Assembly: GCF_001591825.1 (NCBI RefSeq)
Contig: NZ_BCVQ01000023.1
Location: 1-61,493, forward strand
DNA from: Rossellomorea vietnamensis NBRC 101237
GTDB taxonomy: Bacteria; Bacillota; Bacilli; Bacillales; Bacillaceae_B
Direction of reading: 5' to 3'
Length of the DNA stretch: 61,493 bases
Both the position numbers and the translations under genes were made by a program. The notes under the pieces are model-generated. The model did no database searches, was not told the DNA's origin, and was given only the letters and a program-made list of their open reading frames with translations. Below are positions 8,641 to 17,481 of this stretch, one piece after another. Each line of letters opens with the position of its first letter. Position 1 is the stretch's first letter.

Positions 8641-9561
8641 ATGCCGAAGAAAATCGGTCAGAGAGAAGAAACATTGTTTGAGACGTTACATGATTTGGTT
8701 TTTGTCGATTATGAGTACTTGGAAAAATATATTTTCCTGAATCCGGATGGTACTTCACAGCACATCAATACGATCAGGAGGGCGTTAAAATCATTGGAGG
8801 GAGAACAGTACATTAAATCGTTTCCGATCGCCAAAGCGAATGTAAGGGGCGCTGATCGCCTGGTCTACACCCTTGATAAGAACGGAATCGCCGAAGTCAG
8901 TCAAATCTTAGGGGGAGCCGATTGGGATACGCGATGGACGCAACGTACCCCGACGTATATCTATCACTCCCTGCGGATGGCCAACATTTTGACCACGTAT
9001 AGGAATGGGATTGCCCAGGCGAATGATCTTGCATTTGGAGAATATTTTTCTGAACGGAGAGCCTTCCGGAATTATGGAGAGTGGAGAAGGGATAAAGACG
9101 GAAAAAAGCGACAGTCGGCGCATACCGTCATACGACCGGATGGAGCCTTTATCCTGAAGAGGACGGTTCAGGGAAAAGAATTTCGGTTTCTCTATTTTGT
9201 CGAGATGGAGCGCAGTCGGCAGCGGATTGAAAACACGCTGGAAAAGATGTTCCGTTACAACCAATACGTGTTGAAAAAGGGATATGAGGACGATCCGGTG
9301 TTTGGAAGTATTGATGTGGTGCGGGTGTTATTTATATCGGAAAAAGAAACGGAGCGAGATCGTCTGTTGTTTCACTCGCAAAAAGCGGATGTACGGGAGA
9401 TTGAAAAGGTTCAGGGTGCTTTGTTTTTCTCCACCTATTCGGATGTGATGTCTGATCCATACGGTGTCATTTGGAAGGCACACGCTTCAGCTCTTGAAGA
9501 TCAATGGTATCATCTGGCCCAAAAAGTAGAAATCGAAAGGATTCATCAGCATTCTACGTAA
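8641..9561 (+). CDS. Replication-relaxation family protein
   Basis: Predicted 306 aa; ATG at 8641 follows a GGGGGA ribosome site. The N-terminal region (LFETLHDLVFVDYEYL, then NTIRRALKSLEGEQYI) is a winged-helix. The central YIYHSLRMANIL and the later DGAF plus FLYFVEMERS segments fit the Replic_Relax family of plasmid proteins. It lies 16 bp after the coupling ATPase gene in the same operon, an arrangement that suggests a part in DNA processing or recruitment at oriT. No classical relaxase was found in the window, so it may fill or assist that role; this is inference. Confidence 0.7.
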   Translation: MPKKIGQREETLFETLHDLVFVDYEYLEKYIFLNPDGTSQHINTIRRALKSLEGEQYIKSFPIAKANVRGADRLVYTLDKNGIAEVSQILGGADWDTRWTQRTPTYIYHSLRMANILTTYRNGIAQANDLAFGEYFSERRAFRNYGEWRRDKDGKKRQSAHTVIRPDGAFILKRTVQGKEFRFLYFVEMERSRQRIENTLEKMFRYNQYVLKKGYEDDPVFGSIDVVRVLFISEKETERDRLLFHSQKADVREIEKVQGALFFSTYSDVMSDPYGVIWKAHASALEDQWYHLAQKVEIERIHQHST

Positions 9562-9599
9562 ACTCGTCACTCGGTCTGATTTTGAAAGGGGGTGAAGGA

Positions 9600-9935
9600 G
9601 TGGGATACAAAGTGAAACGTGGTCCCACACCAACGAACGGTACCATAAAGGAAATGCTCACCAGGTTCATGAAACGGGTGATCGTCGTGTTAATCCTTAT
9701 GGCTGTCATGGTGCTGATGGGGTACTTCCTGTTTCAGTTTGCGTACAGGGAAGTTCCTGTTTTCGCAGATGCGGCCGATGATGTGATCCGGTGGTTCAGA
9801 GGGTTTTATAAAGAGTATGGGGTGTGGGCAACCGTGGGGCTGTTCCTATTCATTTGTATAAGCGTTTGGGCCATCGGAGAAGAAGCCAGGAGGAAAGAGC
9901 GGAGAAAACAAGCCATGAACGAAATGATGAAATAA
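9600..9935 (+). CDS. Small conjugation membrane protein, 111 aa
   Basis: I chose the GTG at 9600 because AAAGGGGG lies about 7 nt before it; the longer frame would overlap the previous gene. Two hydrophobic segments (VIVVLILMAVMVLMGYFLF, about residues 23-42, and VWATVGLFLFICISVWAIG, about 77-95) predict two transmembrane helices. A basic tail (RRKERRKQ) suggests a cytoplasmic C-terminus. It sits between the Replic_Relax gene and the TcpC-like gene, matching the position of small accessory membrane proteins (TcpB-like) in Gram-positive transfer operons. Specific role unknown. Confidence 0.6.
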   Translation: MGYKVKRGPTPTNGTIKEMLTRFMKRVIVVLILMAVMVLMGYFLFQFAYREVPVFADAADDVIRWFRGFYKEYGVWATVGLFLFICISVWAIGEEARRKERRKQAMNEMMK

Positions 9936-9946
9936 GGAGGAAGACC

Positions 9947-10924
9947 ATGAAAAAACGGGACTATCCCCAACCAGTCTTTCGGAAGAAGATGATCAAGGGC
10001 CTGTTTTGGACGGGATTTGTGATGATGCTGTTCCTCTCTGTGGTCGCCATTGTACGGGTGGGGAATGCAGGAGCCGGCACCGGTGTTCAAGAAACCACCT
10101 CCAAATCGACAGAAACCAATCAGAATTTGGCGATCAGCGTAGGAGCACAGACGTTTGCCGAGAACTTCGCCACTGACTATTTCATGTGGGAAAATACGGA
10201 TGAAGCAAAGAAGAAACGCGCCGAGCGATTAAGCCCCTATTTAGCCCGGGGATTACCTGAACAGGCCGGACTGGCTTTTGAAGGGATGGAGTGGAACAGT
10301 GTTCTCGCTTCTTCACAAGTCTGGAAAGTAGAAGAAACAGGCGGCGATACAGCGAATATCACCCTTCACGTTCAACATGAGTTAAACAAAACCGTTCAGC
10401 CAGATCAAAAAGCAATCGATCAGGCAAAGAAGGAAAAGAAATCACCTCCGGAGCCTAAAGAAGAAAATAACGGTCCGTTTGAAAAGTACTTTGTGGTGCC
10501 GGTCAAAACGGACGGGCTATCGTACGTGGTGTATCAAACGCCCTACTATGCGGCAGCTCCCAAGAAACCGGATATCGCCATCGCTACACAATCGAAAAAA
10601 GAAGAGGAGGTTCGCGACTCTGTCCTGCAAGAAAAAATTCATTCCTTTTTGAATACTTTCTTCAAGGTTTATACAACAGGGAATCAAGATGAGTTATCCT
10701 ACTACATCGAAGGGGAGGACGTTCAAAGCATGAGCGGGGTTCTGACCTTTCAGGAAGTGAAGGACGTCCTCATCACGAAAGGTGATTCTCAAGATCAGTA
10801 TTCTGTTTATGTCACGGTCATTTATGTCGAGGATCAGTCAAAAGCGCAGATTGTATCCCCTTATGAGATGAACATGGTCAAAGTAGAAGATCGCTGGTTG
10901 GTTAAATCTATTAAGAATCGATAA
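9947..10924 (+). CDS. TcpC/VirB8-like conjugation protein
   Basis: The ATG at 9947 has AAGGAGG about 6 nt upstream, so I prefer it to the longer frame from 9824. The product is 325 aa. There is one N-terminal transmembrane helix (GLFWTGFVMMLFLSVVAIV) and a large extracellular part. The region starting near GAQTFAENFATDYFMW and the later FLNTFFKVYTTGN look like the two NTF2-like domains of the TcpC family, essential scaffold proteins of Gram-positive transfer channels. It is followed 22 bp later by the TcpD-like gene. A second VirB8-like protein is encoded later in the operon. Confidence 0.75.
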   Translation: MKKRDYPQPVFRKKMIKGLFWTGFVMMLFLSVVAIVRVGNAGAGTGVQETTSKSTETNQNLAISVGAQTFAENFATDYFMWENTDEAKKKRAERLSPYLARGLPEQAGLAFEGMEWNSVLASSQVWKVEETGGDTANITLHVQHELNKTVQPDQKAIDQAKKEKKSPPEPKEENNGPFEKYFVVPVKTDGLSYVVYQTPYYAAAPKKPDIAIATQSKKEEEVRDSVLQEKIHSFLNTFFKVYTTGNQDELSYYIEGEDVQSMSGVLTFQEVKDVLITKGDSQDQYSVYVTVIYVEDQSKAQIVSPYEMNMVKVEDRWLVKSIKNR

Positions 10925-10946
10925 CACTCTAGGAGGTTATGAGATT

Positions 10947-11168
10947 ATGAACTTTGGAGAAAATATTCAAACATGGTTTTCCACTCAAATTGGTGCCTTA
11001 TTCCTCGTGATCATCGGGGCAGTGGCCATCTATTTCTTGGTTCGGAGGGAATTTTCCCGATTTGTCGGGTTCGCGATCTTTGCGATGATCGTGGGTGTCT
11101 TCGTGTTCACCCCTGATATGGTCAAGAATCTGGGCTCTAACTTATGGAAAACGGTGTTTGGAGGGTAG
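10947..11168 (+). CDS. TcpD-like small membrane protein, 73 aa
   Basis: The ATG at 10947 is preceded by TAGGAGG. The protein has two hydrophobic stretches (IGALFLVIIGAVAIYFLV and FVGFAIFAMIVGVFVF) separated by a short basic loop. This is the layout of TcpD and of other small integral proteins located between tcpC and tcpE in Gram-positive transfer operons. A pilin-like VirB2 function is an alternative. The gene is 3 bp upstream of the TcpE-like gene. Confidence 0.65.
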   Translation: MNFGENIQTWFSTQIGALFLVIIGAVAIYFLVRREFSRFVGFAIFAMIVGVFVFTPDMVKNLGSNLWKTVFGG

Positions 11169-11171
11169 CCG

Positions 11172-11612
11172 ATGAAACCGAGAATGCTTCGTACCTATAA
11201 CAGCGTGTGGAGGGTGGAAAAGGTGCTGTACGGCATTCAGGATATCCCTTTGCCGTTTCCCCTTACGTATCGGCAAATCGGATTCTTTGCCGGAGGAATG
11301 GGGATTGTATGGTGCCTGAATCAATTCCCACCACTCAGTATCCTTCACCTGGGGCTGATCGAATACATTTTCTTACCGGGGATATTTGCCTGGTTCTTTA
11401 CAAAACAGTTATTGGACGGGAAAGCACCACACCGTTTCTTTTTTAGAGTGGCGCAGTACCATCTTTCTCCACACCTGATGAACCGTTATAAAGAAGTGTC
11501 GAATGTGAAAAGACCCTACAGATATCCGACGGCCATTGGCTATCGTCAGGTAAGGTATTCCGAAAAGGAGGGGAAAGAAGATGAACATCGAGTTCCCGAT
11601 CAAATACTTTGA
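11172..11612 (+). CDS. TcpE-family conjugal transfer membrane protein
   Basis: Predicted 146 aa. The N-terminal RTYNSVWRVEKVLYGIQDI with LPFPLTYRQ, followed by two close hydrophobic helices and a conserved DGKAPHRFFFRV element, fits the TcpE family (PF12648-like). The C-terminus overlaps the VirB4 gene by 32 bp in another frame, suggesting translational coupling. It probably lies in the inner membrane and helps place the VirB4 ATPase. Confidence 0.75.
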   Translation: MKPRMLRTYNSVWRVEKVLYGIQDIPLPFPLTYRQIGFFAGGMGIVWCLNQFPPLSILHLGLIEYIFLPGIFAWFFTKQLLDGKAPHRFFFRVAQYHLSPHLMNRYKEVSNVKRPYRYPTAIGYRQVRYSEKEGKEDEHRVPDQIL

Positions 11613-14142
11613 AGGAAATCTCGTTTTTTCCCAGGATGGATCCTGTTGGGCTTATTATCAGCTTGCCGGATTCAACTACGATTTCCTCGCAGATGATGAG
11701 AAAGACTATCTTTTTACCAAGATAAAAGCGTTCTTTTGGCAAATTAACCTGGATACCCATCTATTGGTGGTCCCTAATTTTCAATCCATTCAGGAGAAGC
11801 ACAATCGATTTAAACGCACATTGTCCGGTCCCCTACAAGAAGCTGCCGTTAAACACACAGACGATGCCGCCGTTCAACTGGAACGGATGCTTGGAAAAGA
11901 AGGAACGGAGTACCGTTTTTATATCGGTGTGAAGCTGCCAAGACCTGAACATAATCAGAAAAACGCCTCTTTTTTTCAAGATTTGAGAGAGGCGTGGAAA
12001 GAATTTATTGGCGGTGTGAATGAAACATCAGGTATGGATGCTCCTGAAATCATCGAAGACGATATCGAGCGCTACCGAAAGGCAGAGCGTCGGGTGTTTA
12101 ACAAGGTTCATTCCCGGATGAACGTAGAGCAGGTGAATGAAGAAACGGTTCAATGGCTCATTCGCCGTAATTTTTATCGAGGGATCGGGAAAGCGCCGGT
12201 CATGAAGGGGTGGAGCCCTGCTTATTCCGTTGGCTATAAAGAATATGAAGAGGGAAATGTAGTCGTTCGGCGCCCACTTTACCATGATGTTCTTCGTCTT
12301 ACTGAGGGGTTAGTCGACGATTCCCCGAAAAGGAGCCTTTTATTGAAGCAGGTCCATGAAGGGGAGGAGGTAGAGGGGCATGTCGCTTTTCTGGCGATTT
12401 CCAACGTCCCTTATGAACTTGAATTTCCGGGTGAAGAATGGATGTATGTGATTCAACATCTTGATTTTCCAGTAGAAATCAGTGTGCGAACGGAAACCAT
12501 GGACAATCGAAAAGCATTGTCGGCTGTTCGGAACAAACAGAAAGAGCTGAAAGATCAAGACCGCCATGCCCGTGAAACAGGAAATGATACAGGGTTAAAT
12601 GTTCTGGAAGGCAGACAAGAAGCCCATGAGCTCGAAGCCCATTTGCAAAAATCCCGTATGCCATTAGTCAAAACATCGATTATTCTGGCGGTATCGGCTT
12701 CGGATGAAGATGAATTGAAGCGTCGATGCGATACGGTGAAGGACATGTACCAAGATATGATGTTCCATGTAGAACAGCCCTACGGAGATCAATGGCTCCT
12801 ATTCAATGAATTCTTGCCTGGGGCGAAACGGTATGTAAAGGATTACCTGCACTTCATGGAGCCTGCCACCGTTGCTGGTAGCATGTTTGGTGCAACGAAA
12901 CAGCTCGGGGATGGGGAAGGGTTTTTCATCGGTTCAACCGGTATCCTCGACCAACCGGTCTACATCATGCCAAATCGTGCCGCCCAAGGGATCCGGGGAA
13001 CGAAGACCAATGCGCTGTCAGCAGCGTTTCTTGGTTCCCTTGGGGGAGGGAAATCGTTCAGCTCCAACCTCATTACGTATCTATCGGTCTTATCGGGCGG
13101 TAAGGCGCTTGTCATCGATCCAAAAGGGGAACGTGGGAATTGGAACCAGGACCTTTCTGAGCTTGGGAATCAGGTGAACATCATTTCATTATCAACCAAA
13201 GTGGAAGACCGAGGGCGATTGGATCCTTTCTCCATTCATCAAGATGTCAAGGAAGCCGAAACCCTTGCGCTTGATATTTTGACGTTTTTAACAGGGGTTC
13301 GTTTGGATGATTCCAAACGCTTTCCGAAGCTGACCCAAGCCGTCCGTAAGGTAGCTGAAGGGGAAAAGCCTTGCTTAACCAAAGTGATGATGGAATTGAT
13401 TCATCATGATGACGAGGTGGCCAACCAACTGGGTGAGCATATCCGGTCTTTCAGCGAATTATCATTCGCTCAACTGTTATTCGGGGATGGCGACAATCAC
13501 GCTGCCATCAGCTTAGACACAGCGCTGAATGTGTTACAGATTCAAAACTTGGAGCTTCCAGCACCTGACACATCACCAGAGAAATATAACCTTTCGGAAA
13601 TGCTTTCCGTTGCGATGATGTTACCCATCTCGTCGTTTGCGTTAAAGTTCATTTATACGAACCGAAGCATCTTCAAGGTGGTCCTCTTGGATGAAGCGTG
13701 GGCGGTGCTGAATACAAGCCAGGGAAGTCATTTGGCATCGCGTTTAGTGCGGGCCGGACGTTCGATGAATGCAGGTATTTATTTTGTCACCCAAAACGCG
13801 AATGACCTGTTGGATGAAAAAATGAAGAATAATATCGGGATGAAATTTGCCTTTCGCAGTACCGATCCCCATGAAATTGAAAACGTACTGTCCCTTCTCA
13901 ATCTCAAACATACGGAGTATAACGCCTCAACCCTTCGCGAGCTCCAAAATGGACAATGCCTGTTTCAAGATATATCAGGACGTGTCGGGGTTGTTTCCAT
14001 CAATGCCTTATTTAAAGACCTGTTTGACGCCTTTGACACAAGGCCTCCATCCGAAAAAGAAGATGGAGTAGTTATCGATAAAGAAGAAGCAGATCTTCAG
14101 GTAGAGGACAATAAGGCAACAGAATCGGGGGTCTATGTATGA
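11581..14142 (+). CDS. VirB4-family conjugation ATPase (TcpF-like)
   Basis: Predicted 853 aa; ATG at 11581 follows AAAAGGAGGGG. Walker A is GSLGGGKS (residues 485-492) and Walker B is LLDEAW (D704, E705). VIDPKGERGNW downstream of Walker A and FVTQNANDLLD after Walker B are typical of VirB4/TraC ATPases. The length fits the family. It powers assembly of the mating channel and DNA transport. The last codons overlap the start of the lipoprotein gene (ATGA). Confidence 0.9.
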   Translation: MNIEFPIKYFEGNLVFSQDGSCWAYYQLAGFNYDFLADDEKDYLFTKIKAFFWQINLDTHLLVVPNFQSIQEKHNRFKRTLSGPLQEAAVKHTDDAAVQLERMLGKEGTEYRFYIGVKLPRPEHNQKNASFFQDLREAWKEFIGGVNETSGMDAPEIIEDDIERYRKAERRVFNKVHSRMNVEQVNEETVQWLIRRNFYRGIGKAPVMKGWSPAYSVGYKEYEEGNVVVRRPLYHDVLRLTEGLVDDSPKRSLLLKQVHEGEEVEGHVAFLAISNVPYELEFPGEEWMYVIQHLDFPVEISVRTETMDNRKALSAVRNKQKELKDQDRHARETGNDTGLNVLEGRQEAHELEAHLQKSRMPLVKTSIILAVSASDEDELKRRCDTVKDMYQDMMFHVEQPYGDQWLLFNEFLPGAKRYVKDYLHFMEPATVAGSMFGATKQLGDGEGFFIGSTGILDQPVYIMPNRAAQGIRGTKTNALSAAFLGSLGGGKSFSSNLITYLSVLSGGKALVIDPKGERGNWNQDLSELGNQVNIISLSTKVEDRGRLDPFSIHQDVKEAETLALDILTFLTGVRLDDSKRFPKLTQAVRKVAEGEKPCLTKVMMELIHHDDEVANQLGEHIRSFSELSFAQLLFGDGDNHAAISLDTALNVLQIQNLELPAPDTSPEKYNLSEMLSVAMMLPISSFALKFIYTNRSIFKVVLLDEAWAVLNTSQGSHLASRLVRAGRSMNAGIYFVTQNANDLLDEKMKNNIGMKFAFRSTDPHEIENVLSLLNLKHTEYNASTLRELQNGQCLFQDISGRVGVVSINALFKDLFDAFDTRPPSEKEDGVVIDKEEADLQVEDNKATESGVYV

Positions 14143-14564
14143 AGAGACGATTATTGATTGTTGTTTTTTTGGCCATGGTCCTTATTGCTGCAGCTTGCGG
14201 GAATAAGGATAGTGAAGGACCTTCAAACCTTCCGGTAGAGTGGGTGAACGCGCATATCCAGAAAGATCAAGGGAAGATGGCCGAGCTTTTAGATCAGGAA
14301 GAGACGGCGCTTGACCCTGAAGATAAAGCTGACAATAACCTTGAAGTTAAAAATTATAAACTTACCGAATGGAAAGCTAGTGATAAACGTTATTTTTATG
14401 AAGTAGTGTACGAGCATCCGAAGAAAAAAGGATTAAAAACCGAAGAAATGGAAGTTATCAAGACAAAAGATGGCTGGAAAAGAACAGAATATGGGAGTGT
14501 TTATAATTTTAAACAATTAGTTGCTGATCTTGAGCCTGAAGTGCTTAAGGAGTTGCATGACTAA
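14139..14564 (+). CDS. Conjugation operon lipoprotein, 141 aa
   Basis: It starts inside the end of virB4 (ATGA overlap at 14139-14142). The signal peptide MKRRLLIVVFLAMVLIAAAC has a lipobox with Cys20. The mature part is acidic, with a small alpha/beta domain (VEWVNAHIQKDQGKMAELL, then strands ending in VYNFKQLV) that could be NTF2-like. Lipoproteins occur at this position in many Gram-positive transfer operons, probably at the outer face of the membrane. Exact function unknown. Confidence 0.75.
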   Translation: MKRRLLIVVFLAMVLIAAACGNKDSEGPSNLPVEWVNAHIQKDQGKMAELLDQEETALDPEDKADNNLEVKNYKLTEWKASDKRYFYEVVYEHPKKKGLKTEEMEVIKTKDGWKRTEYGSVYNFKQLVADLEPEVLKELHD

Positions 14565-16846
14565 TGGCAAAGTCAATCCGTGTGATACTGGTATTGATTC
14601 TATTGTCTTTGATGATGCAGGTACCGGCGTCTGCTAGCTTGCAAGACAACCTTGTGCCACAGGATACGGATCAAGGGTCTGTCGGAGAGGTCGATCTTGA
14701 ATACAACGAATATCCTCAACACCATTACGAATTGGATACGTATGTTGACACGTCGGGTGACTGGATGCCGTGGAACTGGGCAGACGGGGCAGGTAAACAA
14801 ATCTATATAGCCCTGATGGAGATCATCAATGCGATATGGAAAGTGAATGTCTTATTAGCCAACTTTACCATGGTCATCGTACAGGAAGCATTTGAACTTG
14901 ATTTTGTTTCAAGTGTTGTAGACGAAATAGGTACAGCCATCCAACATATTGCAGGATTTAATTCCGGCGGGTTTATGGATAATGGTCTTTGGCCCTTGAT
15001 GGTTACTTTTATGTTATGTCTTGTCGGTGCCTGGGCTGCCTATGTCGGTATGGTGAAACGAGAATCAAGCAGAGCTTGGGGCGGGCTGATTTCGGCTTTG
15101 ATCCTATTTGTTTTTTCACTGGGATTTTTCTCGAATGCCGGGAAGATTCTTGGTGGTGTAAACGATTGGTCGAGTGAACTTCAAAGTAATATTCTTGCCG
15201 TTTCCGCCAGTATTGTGAACCCCGGGGCTTCTTATAGCAAGGATGAGGGGATTGCCACCATCCGTAACCAAATGTTTGATCTCATGGTGAAAAAACCTTA
15301 TGTGCTGATGCAGTATGGAACTTCTGAAGTAGAAGAAGGTCGTGTTAATGATCTTCTATCTGTTGACCCTATTCTAGAGGCTGAAGATAGACAGAAAAAA
15401 GCAGAGGTAGAAGTAAACGAAAAAGAAAATTCAATGATGTCGGTAGATGGCATCACAGACCGCGCAGCATTTGTTCCTTTGTTGTTCATCGGGAATTCCA
15501 TCATAGGGATATTTCTCCTTATCATGTCGGGCTCCATCATTCTATTTCAGTTGATATTCTTAGCACTGGCTTTATTCGCTCCGGTCCCCTTACTGATGGC
15601 ACTTGTGCCACGTTGGCAGCAAACGGCCGTTGATTGGGCGATGAAGTTACTTCATGCGCAGCTGATGAAAATCGCGATCGCTTTACTGTTGACCATTTTA
15701 TTTGGAATTTCCGCCATTCTATACCGTGCAACGGAATCGAGTGATCTAGGGTATCTTGGAATGATGGTCCTTCAAATTATTTGTTTTGTGGGGATATGGG
15801 CAAAGCGACGGGACTTGTTTAGTATGGTGTCCACTGCTGCCAATCATGTCCAAAGCAGTACAGGTCAGACCTTGCAAAATTACCGAAGAAGATATAGTCA
15901 GGCTAGAAACACGGTTCGTCAAGGCAAGATGATGCTTGATGGGAATAAAGGACGGATCCGGCATCAGGCACTAGCAAAACGAAATCCATCCTCTAAACCT
16001 CAAGAAAAAACCGGATTTGGGAATCCAACGCCATTGGCCAATCGTCAAAACCACCCAGCGCAGCCTAATGAACAGATCAGGGCAATGGCCAGTCAAGTCG
16101 CCCGGGTAGATCGAGAACATCATGATGGTAAGGAAGGGGAAGAAGCCTACAAAAAACAACTGAACCATCGAGCCACGATTGAAAATACTCCTTCTGATAA
16201 AGAACAACTGGTGGATCGACAAGTTGGATCCAGCAAAATAGAACACCCTCCTACGAATGACAATGTCACCACGATTGAGGAGCTTCGTCGACAACGTTTG
16301 GAAACGGGAAGCCTGAAAAAACAACCACTAGTGGATCGTCAGTCCATGAGTGATGCTAGGCGTGAATCGGCAGCTTCCATTGAACGACCGGACACCCAAG
16401 ATGTGGAGCATACAGACCGTCAAAAATCTCAACGGAATATCAACTTTCATAACGAAAATCCCCACCAAGACCATGTGAATGAAACACAAACCAATCAATT
16501 ATCAGAGCGTCGCACTTTGGATACCCAAACAGACCGTAAAACCTCTCAAGACGTGGTGAATCGAAATCAAACCCGCCATGAAACCACTGAAAGTACGATG
16601 AACGATGTGACAGAGCAAAAGAACCACCTATCGGAAGAGAATCGACATTCCCAAGAGAACATCACCAAAAGGGAAAATGTCAGCCGGAACATCAACAGGC
16701 GCAACGAACAAACGATCCACTTAGATGAAAAACAAGAAAATATTTCTCGTATCATCGAAAACGCAAAACAATCAGGAAAGCACCTGACAAAGTGGGAAGC
16801 GAATCAGCAAATCAAAGAAAGAAAATCAAAGAACGATGATAAATAA
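14564..16846 (+). CDS. VirB6-like mobilome membrane protein (CD3337/EF1877 type)
   Basis: Predicted 760 aa. It starts with a signal peptide ending near ASAS. About six to seven hydrophobic segments follow up to about residue 412 (for example LWPLMVTFMLCLVGAWAAYV and IAIALLLTILFGISAILY). The remaining 340 residues are hydrophilic and rich in Gln, Arg, Asn and His, with repeated LVDRQ-like motifs. This layout fits the large channel-forming membrane proteins of Gram-positive conjugative elements. The start overlaps the previous stop by one base. The long disordered tail probably reaches into the cytoplasm. Confidence 0.8.
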   Translation: MAKSIRVILVLILLSLMMQVPASASLQDNLVPQDTDQGSVGEVDLEYNEYPQHHYELDTYVDTSGDWMPWNWADGAGKQIYIALMEIINAIWKVNVLLANFTMVIVQEAFELDFVSSVVDEIGTAIQHIAGFNSGGFMDNGLWPLMVTFMLCLVGAWAAYVGMVKRESSRAWGGLISALILFVFSLGFFSNAGKILGGVNDWSSELQSNILAVSASIVNPGASYSKDEGIATIRNQMFDLMVKKPYVLMQYGTSEVEEGRVNDLLSVDPILEAEDRQKKAEVEVNEKENSMMSVDGITDRAAFVPLLFIGNSIIGIFLLIMSGSIILFQLIFLALALFAPVPLLMALVPRWQQTAVDWAMKLLHAQLMKIAIALLLTILFGISAILYRATESSDLGYLGMMVLQIICFVGIWAKRRDLFSMVSTAANHVQSSTGQTLQNYRRRYSQARNTVRQGKMMLDGNKGRIRHQALAKRNPSSKPQEKTGFGNPTPLANRQNHPAQPNEQIRAMASQVARVDREHHDGKEGEEAYKKQLNHRATIENTPSDKEQLVDRQVGSSKIEHPPTNDNVTTIEELRRQRLETGSLKKQPLVDRQSMSDARRESAASIERPDTQDVEHTDRQKSQRNINFHNENPHQDHVNETQTNQLSERRTLDTQTDRKTSQDVVNRNQTRHETTESTMNDVTEQKNHLSEENRHSQENITKRENVSRNINRRNEQTIHLDEKQENISRIIENAKQSGKHLTKWEANQQIKERKSKNDDK

Positions 16847-16857
16847 GGGGGATCGTC

Positions 16858-17481
16858 ATGTTCGGATGGGATTTTCATCACAGTAAAGCTGATCGAATCA
16901 AACTCTTTCTGTTTATCCTTGCCGTTTTTCTCCTTGTGGGATTTACGTCTTCCTATGTTTTCCGTAGCATGAATGGTTCTGGAGAAGAAGTGAAAGAGGC
17001 AACACCCATTGAAGAAGGGACACCGAATGCTAATGTGGTAACGTCATCCGTTTCTTCTCCACAGGAAACAGAGGACGTAAATCAATACGATCAGACGGAG
17101 CATTTTTCAGAAGAAGAATTAGAAAAAACGAAGAAATTGGCCGTGGAGTTTGTAAAAGCCTTTCATTCTTACAGTGTAGATGAACCGATGAAGTATTTGG
17201 AAACGGCCAAACCGTTTATGAACAAATCCTTGTATGAAGATATGGAAGGTACACCAAGGCGTGAACCCCTTAATCGGTCGTACTTAACCGTAAAAGAAAC
17301 CAATGTGACACAAGTGGTCAATCCCAGCAGTATTGTCGTGCGCTGGAACGTGATGGTCAAAGGGACCGCACAATCGGTTGACGGAAAGAGATCTGATACA
17401 GAAGACTGGTATTTAGTGGGAGTGCGTGAAGTCAATGGCGAATGGAAAGTAGAGGATGTGAGAGTCAATGTCCCAAACTAA
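16858..17481 (+). CDS. VirB8-like single-pass membrane protein, 207 aa
   Basis: ATG at 16858 follows AAGGGGG. A single transmembrane helix (KLFLFILAVFLLVGFTSSYVF, about residues 15-35) is followed by a low-complexity acidic linker. A C-terminal domain starts near EELEKTKKLAVEFVKAFHSY and ends with WYLVGVREVNGEWKVEDV, a pattern expected for an NTF2-like domain. It resembles TcpC-type or VirB8-type scaffold proteins. It overlaps the peptidoglycan hydrolase gene by 14 bp. Confidence 0.65.
   Translation: MFGWDFHHSKADRIKLFLFILAVFLLVGFTSSYVFRSMNGSGEEVKEATPIEEGTPNANVVTSSVSSPQETEDVNQYDQTEHFSEEELEKTKKLAVEFVKAFHSYSVDEPMKYLETAKPFMNKSLYEDMEGTPRREPLNRSYLTVKETNVTQVVNPSSIVVRWNVMVKGTAQSVDGKRSDTEDWYLVGVREVNGEWKVEDVRVNVPN

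Noticed and set aside
9504..9599. Longer start for the small membrane protein gene
   Set aside because: It would overlap the previous gene by 58 bp and lacks a ribosome site, whereas the GTG at 9600 has AAAGGGGG at the right distance.
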